14,570 nt of DNA from positions 1 through 14,570 of the forward strand of contig DATILI010000214.1 of NCBI GenBank assembly GCA_035476635.1, read 5' to 3'. The translations under genes and the position numbers were made by a program. This document shows positions 1-5,421 of the stretch, piece by piece. Each line of letters starts with the position of its first letter. Within the stretch, counting starts at the first letter, position 1. Below the pieces are notes generated by a model. That model was not told the DNA's origin and made no database searches. It was given only the letters and a program-made list of their open reading frames with translations. Source of the DNA: DATILI01 sp035476635. Its GTDB lineage: Bacteria > Pseudomonadota > Gammaproteobacteria > Burkholderiales > Burkholderiaceae_C.

Positions 1-191
1 ACCGAGGCCATGACGACACTGGCGCAATCGGTCAACGGAATGAAGCCGATCTTGACTTCTTCCTTTTCGGGTTTGTCCGAGCCCTGGGCGTAGACCACGG
101 CGCGCAGGGCCGGGCTCAAGCCCACGGCGCCGACGGTGGCGGTCTGCAGCACGGCGCGGCGGCTCAGTCTGGTTTTCAAGAGGTCGGTCAT
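1..191 (-). CDS. nrtA: Nitrate-type ABC transporter substrate-binding protein, N-terminal fragment (NrtA/CmpA family)
   Basis: Only the first 63 codons are in the window; the gene runs off its left edge. The product begins MTDLLKTRLSRRAVLQTATV, a twin-arginine (Tat) signal with SRRAVLQ at residues 10-16 and a hydrophobic stretch after it, so the protein is likely exported folded to the periplasm. The mature start reads VKIGFIPLTDCASVVMAS, which is the opening strand and ligand loop of the NrtA/CmpA/SsuA-like binding proteins that feed nitrate, nitrite or bicarbonate to an ABC permease. The export signal argues against it being NasS, the cytoplasmic nitrate sensor of the same fold. A GGAG ribosome site lies about 7 bases before the ATG. 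Upstream are a sigma-54 promoter, an ANTAR RNA and a leader terminator, which fits nitrate assimilation. The exact ligand cannot be proved from 63 residues. Confidence 0.8.
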   Translation of the reverse strand, partial: MTDLLKTRLSRRAVLQTATVGAVGLSPALRAVVYAQGSDKPEKEEVKIGFIPLTDCASVVMAS

Positions 192-233
192 GAAACACTC
201 CAAGAAGAAAGAAGAAAAGCAAAAAACAAAAAC

Positions 234-302
234 AAAAAAGGCGTCCTCACCTCGCTTGGGGCAGGCCTGCAATTGCAGGCACCGCATGCGGGTGGGGACG
301 CC
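234..302 (-). terminator. Leader terminator (attenuator) of the nrt operon
   Basis: Read on the minus strand, GGCGTCCCCACC (302-291) pairs with GGTGAGGACGCC (251-240), 11 of 12 pairs with one C-A mismatch, followed at once by TTTTTTG (239-233) and more T-rich sequence. The loop is long and itself folds: GCCTGC-AATT-GCAGGC (280-265) is a perfect 6-bp hairpin, and CCGCATGCGG (292-283) is a palindrome. This is an intrinsic terminator lying between promoter and nrtA start codon, so it would stop transcription before the gene unless overcome. The tandem ANTAR hairpins upstream and the neighbouring nasT gene supply the expected antitermination partner. Confidence 0.85.
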
Positions 303-316
303 TTTGTCCGGTTTCG

Positions 317-369
317 ACCGTCACGCGCTCGCCGTTGAGCGTGTACCGGTCCGTCGGCCGTCTTTGGCC
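317..369 (-). promoter_or_regulatory. ANTAR-type tandem hairpin RNA (NasT target) in the nrt leader
   Basis: On the minus strand two consecutive hairpins have six-base loops with A at position 1 and G at position 4, the known recognition signature of ANTAR proteins. The first is GGCC-AAAGAC-GGCC (369-356). The second is CGCTC-AACGGC-GAGCG (341-326), and its base can extend through ACCG (350-347) with CGGT (320-317). CGGT can instead pair with ACCG at 312-309, so an alternative fold exists just before the terminator. The pair starts a few bases after the start site predicted from the sigma-54 promoter. NasT is encoded next door. Function as a NasT-bound antiterminator is inferred from this match. 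Confidence 0.82.
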
Positions 370-383
370 ATGGGAGAGTTAAT

Positions 384-398
384 GCAAACCTTGTGCCA
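384..398 (-). promoter_or_regulatory. Sigma-54 (RpoN) -24/-12 promoter of the nrt operon
   Basis: The minus strand reads TGGCACAAGGTTTGC (398-384), followed by AT. This matches the RpoN consensus TGGCAC-N5-TTGC with the invariant GG and GC separated by exactly ten bases. The start site would fall near 373, giving a leader of about 180 nt before the nrtA ATG. RpoN promoters need an activator; an NtrC-like palindrome about 100 bp upstream provides one. Confidence 0.85.
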
Positions 399-490
399 AC
401 TTCATCTGTACTGAATTGCTACCAAATCAGGAGCAAGCCATGGCCGTCCCTTATGGACTACGGCCGGTCCGGCTTCGAAGCTTTGAAAAC

Positions 491-505
491 GCACCGTTTT
501 TGTGC
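491..505 (-). promoter_or_regulatory. NtrC-type enhancer palindrome
   Basis: On the minus strand GCACAAAAACGGTGC has the GCAC-N7-GTGC layout and 15-base length of classical NtrC (NRI) sites such as those at glnA, and the flanking C and G extend the perfect arms to CGCAC/GTGCG. It sits about 125 bp upstream of the start predicted for the sigma-54 promoter, a normal enhancer distance, and lies just past the nasT stop codon. Binding by NtrC is inferred from sequence alone; I saw no second clear site. Confidence 0.7.
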
Positions 506-516
506 GATGCACCAAA

Positions 517-1143
517 TTAGCCGAGCAGATCGGCGACATCGAGCATGCGCTGCGCCACATCGGCGAGCTTCAAGCCCTTGTCCATCGCGGTCTTGCGCAG
601 CTTGTCGTAGGCGGCTTGCTCGCTCAAGGCCTGGCGCTGCATGAGCAGGCCTTTGGCGCGGTCGATGATCTTGCGGTCGTTGAGTTCGGAGCGGGCGCTC
701 GCAAGCTCCTTGCGCAGCGACTGCTCATGCTCGAAGCGCGCCATCGCAACGTCCAGGATCGGGCGGATGCGCTCGGGCGCCAGGCCGGCCACGATGTAGG
801 CCGAGACGCCTGCCGCCACGGCATCTTTCACGTGCGAGGTGTCGTTGTCGTTGGTGAACATCACGATCGGGCGGCGCGCGTCGCGGGTGGCCATCACCAC
901 GTGCTCCAGCGCGTCGCGTGCCTCGCTCTCGGCATCGACAATGATCATGTCGGGCTGCAACTGGGCCAGCCGTTCGCTCAGGAAGGTGTCGGCCGGCAAT
1001 ACGGCGATCAGGTTGTAGCCGTTTTCCAGCAAACCGATGCGCAGGCTGCGCGAGCGCTCGGCCTGGTTGATGGCGTACTCATCCCCGGATTCGTCCACCG
1101 CCAGGTCTGGTGCCACCACAACAATTCGCAAAGCCTCGGTCAT
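517..1143 (-). CDS. nasT: NasT-type ANTAR response regulator (transcription antiterminator)
   Basis: The 208-residue product (MTEALRIVVV...) has an N-terminal receiver-like domain (about 1-125) and a C-terminal ANTAR RNA-binding domain (about 148-208) reading IIDRAKGLLMQRQALSEQAAYDKLRK, which is diagnostic. Asp70 in MIIVDAES is at the usual phospho-acceptor place, but the receiver lysine is not visible where expected (VAGLAPER), as is common in NasT proteins governed by the sensor NasS rather than by a kinase. NasT binds paired hexaloop hairpins and prevents leader termination of nitrate/nitrite assimilation operons; such a leader lies directly downstream, before nrtA. An in-frame start 21 codons upstream exists, but the ATG at 1143 matches the family's N-terminus. 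No convincing ribosome site precedes either. No nasS is adjacent in this window. Confidence 0.92.
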   Translation of the reverse strand: MTEALRIVVVAPDLAVDESGDEYAINQAERSRSLRIGLLENGYNLIAVLPADTFLSERLAQLQPDMIIVDAESEARDALEHVVMATRDARRPIVMFTNDNDTSHVKDAVAAGVSAYIVAGLAPERIRPILDVAMARFEHEQSLRKELASARSELNDRKIIDRAKGLLMQRQALSEQAAYDKLRKTAMDKGLKLADVAQRMLDVADLLG

Positions 1144-1251
1144 GAAAAAAGCGGCGCAAGAATCGCGCCAAGCCATTGAAAGAATAGTCCCATCAGGGGG
1201 CTTCACCTAAACTGGGAACCCTATGTTGTCTGATCTCTTTGTCTGATCACC

Positions 1252-2298
1252 ATGCCTGAATTGTTGGTATTGGGAATCGAATCGTCTTGCGACGAAACCG
1301 GGGTCGCCTTGGTGGAGACCCATGGCAGTGCCTTGCCGGTATTGCGCGCGCACGCGCTGCACAGCCAGATCGAGATGCACCAGGCCTATGGCGGCGTCGT
1401 GCCCGAGCTGGCGAGCCGCGACCATATCCGCCGCGTGCTGCCCCTGGCCGAAGCCGTTTTGCGCGATGCCGGTGCGCGCCTTTCCGAGGTGGACGTGGTG
1501 GCGTACACGCGCGGACCCGGTCTGGCGGGCGCCTTGCTGGTCGGGGCGGGGGTGGCCTGCGCCATGGGAGCCGCCTTGGGCAAGCCGGTGCTCGGCGTGC
1601 ACCATCTTGAAGGGCATCTGCTCTCGCCTTTCCTCAGTGCCGACCCGCCGGAGTTCCCTTTTGTGGCGCTGCTGGTGTCGGGTGGCCACACGCAGCTCAT
1701 GCGCGTCGACGGCGTCGGGCGCTACGAGATGCTGGGCGAGACCATCGATGACGCGGCCGGCGAAGCTTTTGACAAGTCGGCCAAGCTGATGGGCTTGGGG
1801 TATCCGGGGGGGCCGGCGCTTTCGCGCCTGGCGGAGCAGGGCAGCGCCACCGCCTTCAAGCTGCCGCGCCCGCTGTTGCACAGTGGCGACCTGGATTTCT
1901 CCTTCGCCGGGCTCAAGACGGCCGTGCTCACCCAAGCCAAGAAGCTCGGCGCCGACCTGGAACTGCGCAAGGCCGATCTGGCCGCGAGCACGCAGGCGGC
2001 AATCGTGGATGTGCTGCTGAAAAAATCCCTGGCTGCGCTGGAGCAGACCGGCCTCAAGCGGCTGGTGGTGGCCGGCGGTGTCGGGGCCAACCGCTTGTTG
2101 CGCGAGCAGCTGAACGGGGCCTGTGCGAAGAAGCAGCTGCGCGTGCACTACCCGGAGCTGCATCTGTGCACCGACAACGGCGCCATGATTGCCATGGCGG
2201 CGGCCATGCGGCTGCAGGCCGGCATCGAACAGGCCAGCCGGGTCTACGCCTTCGACGTCAAGCCGCGCTGGCCGCTGGACGCACTGGCCACACCCTAG
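1252..2298 (+). CDS. tsaD: tRNA N6-adenosine threonylcarbamoyltransferase TsaD
   Basis: TsaD transfers the threonylcarbamoyl group from TC-AMP to A37 of ANN-decoding tRNAs, with TsaB and TsaE, to make t6A; it is essential in most bacteria. The 348-residue product opens with LVLGIESSCDETGVALVE, the family's first phosphate motif of the ASKHA fold. The metal-binding HxxxH is His118/His122 (HHLEGHLLSP). LVSGGHTQL, GEAFDKSAKLMGLGYPGG and VAGGVGANRLLRE follow in normal order. Length is close to the E. coli enzyme (337 aa). The ATG at 1252 fits family starts, but no Shine-Dalgarno is seen; instead a 10-bp direct repeat lies just before it. It is divergent from nasT and stops 9 bases from the convergent hydrolase gene. 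Confidence 0.97.
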   Translation: MPELLVLGIESSCDETGVALVETHGSALPVLRAHALHSQIEMHQAYGGVVPELASRDHIRRVLPLAEAVLRDAGARLSEVDVVAYTRGPGLAGALLVGAGVACAMGAALGKPVLGVHHLEGHLLSPFLSADPPEFPFVALLVSGGHTQLMRVDGVGRYEMLGETIDDAAGEAFDKSAKLMGLGYPGGPALSRLAEQGSATAFKLPRPLLHSGDLDFSFAGLKTAVLTQAKKLGADLELRKADLAASTQAAIVDVLLKKSLAALEQTGLKRLVVAGGVGANRLLREQLNGACAKKQLRVHYPELHLCTDNGAMIAMAAAMRLQAGIEQASRVYAFDVKPRWPLDALATP

Positions 2299-2307
2299 GG
2301 CCGCCTG

Positions 2308-3126
2308 TTACCGCGTGTCCTGGATGAAGCGCGTTGCGACGCGGACATATTCCTCGGGATGGCTCAGGTGCGGAACATGGCCTGCATCTGCGAACGTGCG
2401 CCGCCCGGCTCCGGGCAGCGCCGCCGCGATGCGGTCGACCACCAGGGGAAAGAAGGGCGGGCTCTGGCCGCCCACGGTCAGCAGCGCAGGGGCGGGGAAG
2501 CTGGACAAGGGGCCGAGATCCATGGTCATGGCGGCAGGTTCCTGAAGCTCGTCGAGCCAGGTCGGCGCGTTGAAGACAAAGGTGTCCCGCGCGGCAGCGG
2601 GCAGCGTGTCCCAGGCGCCGGGACCGAATGCAATGGTTTCCACAAACCGCCGGGCGCCACCGGCGAGGTCCCCGGCCTGCAGCAGCGCCACGACCGCCGC
2701 CACCCGCTCGCGCACGCCGGCGAGCGAAGATTGGGCTTGCGGCACGTCTTGCAGCAGGCCGAACAGCGGAGGTTCGTGCACGATCAGGCTGAGAAAAAGG
2801 TCCGGGCGGGCCGCTGCGAGCCGCAGAACGATGACGGCGCCGAATGAGCTGCCGATCACGTGCGCCGGGCCCTGGAACAACTGCCCGATCAGGGCCGCCA
2901 GGTCAGCCACATCCTCGTCGACGCTGCCCTGGCCCGCGAGCCGCTCGCTGCGGCTGTGGCCGCGGCGGTCGTAGGTGGCAACGCGCAGCGACCGCGAAAG
3001 CGCCGGGACGACCGGCGCCCAGTTGTGGTGGTCTCCCCAGGAGCCATGGACGAGCACAGCGGGAGCCCCCAGCTCGCCGCTGATTTCCCAGTAGACCTGG
3101 ACGCCGTTGACGAGACTTGCTGGCAT
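2308..3126 (-). CDS. Alpha/beta-fold hydrolase
   Basis: The 272-residue product has the alpha/beta-hydrolase layout: an oxyanion-hole strand VLVHGSWGDHHNW (about 24-36), YDRRGHSRS (52-60), the nucleophile elbow GSSFG with Ser94, and the catalytic histidine His250 in FADAGHVPHL. The acidic residue is less plain: the usual position reads LLTVGGQSPPFF without an obvious Asp, so the acid may come from another strand. There is no signal peptide, so it is probably cytoplasmic. GGAGGT lies 6 bases before the ATG, a strong ribosome site that fixes the start. It follows the hsp20 gene on the same strand by 66 bases and may be co-transcribed with it. The substrate cannot be told from sequence; esterase, lactonase or C-C hydrolase are all possible. 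Confidence 0.85.
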   Translation of the reverse strand: MPASLVNGVQVYWEISGELGAPAVLVHGSWGDHHNWAPVVPALSRSLRVATYDRRGHSRSERLAGQGSVDEDVADLAALIGQLFQGPAHVIGSSFGAVIVLRLAAARPDLFLSLIVHEPPLFGLLQDVPQAQSSLAGVRERVAAVVALLQAGDLAGGARRFVETIAFGPGAWDTLPAAARDTFVFNAPTWLDELQEPAAMTMDLGPLSSFPAPALLTVGGQSPPFFPLVVDRIAAALPGAGRRTFADAGHVPHLSHPEEYVRVATRFIQDTR

Positions 3127-3192
3127 GGCGGACCTCCGCGGACCTTGACCCGCTTCAGTCTAGCCAGCCTTGCCGGCGAAGGCAAAGATTGC

Positions 3193-3573
3193 TCAGTGGA
3201 TGGGCAGCTGGCTCGCCTGACTGACGGGCAGCTTCTTGCTCAGCTTGAGCGTGAGCACGCCGTTCTCCAGCTTGGCATCGCTGGTGGCCAGGTCAATCTC
3301 CTGTGGCAGCTCGTAGGCGGCCTTGAATTGGCGCTTGGCCTCGGCCTTGCTCTCGATGCGCACGATGGCGCCTTCGATGTCGATCTTCAAGTCTTCCTTG
3401 GCCAGGCCCGGCACGTCCAGCGTGAAGGTCCAGGCCTTGTCGTCCTGCGCGATGTTCAGGCCGCGGTTGGCGCCCTGATGCAAGGCATCGCTCACGAAGC
3501 GCTCGAAACTGCGGTCAAAAGAACGGAATGCCGGTGCATAGCTGCGGGTACGAATGGCGGGTGCGAAAAACAT
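3193..3573 (-). CDS. Small heat-shock protein, Hsp20/alpha-crystallin family
   Basis: The 126-residue product is an ATP-independent holdase that binds unfolding proteins. It has a short N-terminal arm rich in Phe and Arg (1-38), then an alpha-crystallin domain (about 40-114) with WTFTLDVPGLAKEDLKIDIEG and the hallmark ENGVLTLKLSKK (Gly-Val-Leu at 105-107). The C-terminal tail carries LPI (123-125), an IxI-like motif used for oligomer assembly. Length is at the short end for the family. GGAG lies about 8 bases before the ATG. The 140-base divergent region to the next gene was read for a heat-shock sigma-32 promoter and none was convincing. Confidence 0.95.
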   Translation of the reverse strand: MFFAPAIRTRSYAPAFRSFDRSFERFVSDALHQGANRGLNIAQDDKAWTFTLDVPGLAKEDLKIDIEGAIVRIESKAEAKRQFKAAYELPQEIDLATSDAKLENGVLTLKLSKKLPVSQASQLPIH

Positions 3574-3713
3574 GACGAAACTCCATGACGGTTAAAGAGG
3601 GCCGGTTGACAGGTTTTGTGCCTGGTCGTCCCTTACACTGCGCGGCTTTCGGAGCGATCGCCGCATGCACACCATCTGTGCCCCGGGGCGCTTCTTTTCA
3701 AGAGAAGTTCAAG

Positions 3714-5027
3714 ATGAAATATCTGCGTCGCAAGGCCTTGAAATCTGCAGGGCTGGTGTTCAAGGCCTTGAAATCTGCAGGGCTGGTGTTATTTGCCGCG
3801 GCTTTGGGCGTTGCCCAGGCCCAGCCCGCTCCCCAGCAGCCGCCCATCAAGATCGCCATGGTCGAGGGCTTCAGCGGCGGCAACGCCAATGGCGGCGAGG
3901 CCGTGTTTCGCAACCTGGTGTGGGCGGTGGAGCGTGTGAACGAGCGCGGCGGCGTCAAGCTGCCTGGCGGCGCACGGCGCCTGAGCCTGGAGCGCTACGA
4001 CAGCAAGGGCCAGATCGAAGAGGCGCTGTCGACCTTTCGTTCGGCGATCGACGACGGCGCGCAGTTCATCATGCAAGGCAACTCCTCGGCGGTGGCGGCC
4101 GCGCTGATCGACGCGGTGAACAAGCACAACGAACGCGAGCCGAGCCGGCGGGTCGTGTTTCTCAACTATTCGGCGGTCGACCCGATCCTCACCAACGAGA
4201 AGTGCAGCTTCTGGCATTTTCGCTACGACGCCCATGGCGACATGCGCATGGCGGCGCTGATGTCGGTGCTGAAGGACGACAAGGCCGTGAAGTCGGTCTA
4301 CCTGCTGGGCCAGGACTACAGCTTTGGCCAGGCCGTGCTGCGCGAAGCGCGGCGGCAGCTCGGCAGTCTGCGCCCGGATATCCAGATCGTGGGCGACGAG
4401 TTGCACCCGCTGCTGCGCATCAAGGACTTCGCGCCCTATGCCGCCAAGATCAAGGCCAGCGGCGCGGACACCATCATCACCGGCAACTTCAGCAACGACT
4501 TGACGCTGCTGGTCAAGGCCGCGCGTGAAGTTGGATTTGAAGGCAAGTTCTACACCTTCTATGGCAACGCCCTGGGCGCGCCCGCAGCCATCGGCGAGGC
4601 GGGTGTGGGCAAGGTGATTGCCGTGGCCGACTGGCTGCCCAATGTGCAGACGCCGCAAAGCGAGGCTTTCTACCAATCCTTCAAGGCCCGTTATCCGAAG
4701 CCTGCGGACGACTATGTGCACATGCGCATGCAACTGATGGTGGAATCACTGGCCCAGGCCATCGAGAAAGCCGGCAGCACCGATGCCACCGCGGTGGCCG
4801 CGCAACTGGAGCGTGTGGCTGTGAATTTCGCCGGGCAGGCCGCCGCCATGCGCGCAGCGGACCATCAGCTGCAACAGCCCTTGGTGGTCGGCATGATGGA
4901 CCGCCAGGGGGCGCCCGGCGTGAAGTTCGACGTCGAAGGCTCGGGCTACGGCTTTCGGGTGATCAAGCAGATCGCGCCGGTGCAGGCGGAGCAGCCCACG
5001 ACGTGCCGGATGGCGCGTCCTTCATGA
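3714..5027 (+). CDS. ABC transporter periplasmic binding protein, branched-chain amino acid (LivK) type
   Basis: The 437-residue product has a Sec signal peptide (about 1-36, likely cut after AQA) and a type I periplasmic-binding fold starting IKIAMVEGFSGGNANGGEAVFRN. YLLGQDYSFGQAVLREARRQLG and IKASGADTIITGNFSNDL are typical of LivK-like proteins, which bind amino acids, amides or small acids for an ABC importer. The ligand is unknown. No permease or ATPase gene is beside it, so it is an orphan. The ATG at 3714 is chosen because it begins the signal peptide and follows GAGAAG; a longer reading from 3585 adds sequence without sense. Oddities: residues 7-16 and 17-26 are a tandem duplication (KALKSAGLVF/KALKSAGLVL), and the DNA around the stop codon is duplicated with the same 30-base period. 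The C-terminus PTTCRMARPS looks normal for the family. Confidence 0.88.
   Translation: MKYLRRKALKSAGLVFKALKSAGLVLFAAALGVAQAQPAPQQPPIKIAMVEGFSGGNANGGEAVFRNLVWAVERVNERGGVKLPGGARRLSLERYDSKGQIEEALSTFRSAIDDGAQFIMQGNSSAVAAALIDAVNKHNEREPSRRVVFLNYSAVDPILTNEKCSFWHFRYDAHGDMRMAALMSVLKDDKAVKSVYLLGQDYSFGQAVLREARRQLGSLRPDIQIVGDELHPLLRIKDFAPYAAKIKASGADTIITGNFSNDLTLLVKAAREVGFEGKFYTFYGNALGAPAAIGEAGVGKVIAVADWLPNVQTPQSEAFYQSFKARYPKPADDYVHMRMQLMVESLAQAIEKAGSTDATAVAAQLERVAVNFAGQAAAMRAADHQLQQPLVVGMMDRQGAPGVKFDVEGSGYGFRVIKQIAPVQAEQPTTCRMARPS
3731..3790 (+). repeat. Perfect 30-bp in-frame tandem duplication in the signal peptide
   Basis: Bases 3731-3760 and 3761-3790 are identical, base for base (CAAGGCCTTG ... GGCTGGTGTT). 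The unit is ten codons, so the frame is kept and the signal peptide gains ten residues, with an extra Lys pair breaking the hydrophobic core. The zero divergence suggests a recent slippage event or an assembly artefact. Confidence 0.97.
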
Positions 5028-5057
5028 ATGCGGTGCCGGATGGCGCGTCCTTCATGA
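5003..5057 (+). repeat. 25-bp direct repeat, 30-bp period, across the binding-protein stop codon
   Basis: GTGCCGGATGGCGCGTCCTT followed by CATGA occurs at 5003-5027 and again at 5033-5057 without mismatch, separated by five bases. The first copy encodes the last residues CRMARPS and the TGA stop of the binding protein; the second copy is in the same frame just after the stop and repeats those codons including a second TGA. It lies in the 43-base gap before the convergent small gene. Confidence 0.95.
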
Positions 5058-5070
5058 GCGGCGGCCGGAC

Positions 5071-5355
5071 TCAGCTGGTGTAGCCCAGGCAGGCGCCGGC
5101 ATTCGGCCGGCCCCTGCACTCGCGCAGCAGGCGCCGCTCGCGCTCGGCGGTGGATTCGCCTGAACCGTTGTCGAACTTCACCTTGCCGGGTCTCTTGGAC
5201 TTGGCAGCGCTGACGTACGCAGGCTTGTCTTCCCTGGTCTTGGCCAGGGCTGCAGGAGCAGTGGCGCTCCAGGCCAGGGCCAGTGCGCACAGGCCTGCGG
5301 CGGTGCGAAAGGGGTGGTGCATCGGGCGGGTGTTGCGCGGATGTGCGGTCTGCAT
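5071..5355 (-). CDS. Small secreted protein of unknown function
   Basis: The 94-residue product has a signal peptide: a basic start (MQTAHPRNTRPMHHPFR), a hydrophobic core AAGLCALALAWSATAPAA and a likely cut after ALA. The mature part is short, basic and polar, ending in ERERRLLRECRGRPNAGACLGYTS with two cysteines that could form a disulfide. I have the impression that this Cys-containing tail recurs in small hypothetical proteins of Burkholderiales, but I recognise no function. AAGGAGG, 9 bases before the ATG at 5355, decides the start over upstream (5394) and downstream (Met12) alternatives. It is divergent from the aminotransferase gene and convergent with the binding-protein gene. Confidence 0.7.
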   Translation of the reverse strand: MQTAHPRNTRPMHHPFRTAAGLCALALAWSATAPAALAKTREDKPAYVSAAKSKRPGKVKFDNGSGESTAERERRLLRECRGRPNAGACLGYTS

Positions 5356-5421
5356 AATGGCTTCCTCCTTGCGGCTGTAAATTGCGCCGTCCAATCCATA
5401 CTACCCAGCCCGCCCCCACCC

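Noticed and set aside
136..414. Plus-strand open frame with a Lys-rich stretch
   Set aside because: It lies opposite the nrtA start and leader; the Lys run is the reverse of the terminator U-tract region.
442..465. Bulged inverted repeat after nasT as its terminator
   Set aside because: Only short GGCC and GTCC arms pair, a three-base bulge intervenes and no T-run follows on the minus strand.
502..1179. Plus-strand open frame of 225 codons opposite nasT
   Set aside because: The minus strand encodes a diagnostic receiver-ANTAR protein; this reading has no motif.
3127..3192. GCCTTCGCCGGCAAGGC hairpin after hsp20 as a terminator
   Set aside because: The stem is short and has no T-run after it on the coding strand, so separation of hsp20 and the hydrolase is not supported.
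3606..3639. Perfect TTGACA (3606-3611) with TACACT (3634-3639) as promoter for the binding-protein gene
   Set aside because: The spacing is 22 bases, too long for a sigma-70 promoter, and no better -10 lies at 16-18 bases.
3789..4733. Minus-strand open frame of 314 codons inside the binding-protein gene
   Set aside because: It is a shadow of a well-supported gene, with composition typical of reverse-frame reading in GC-rich DNA.
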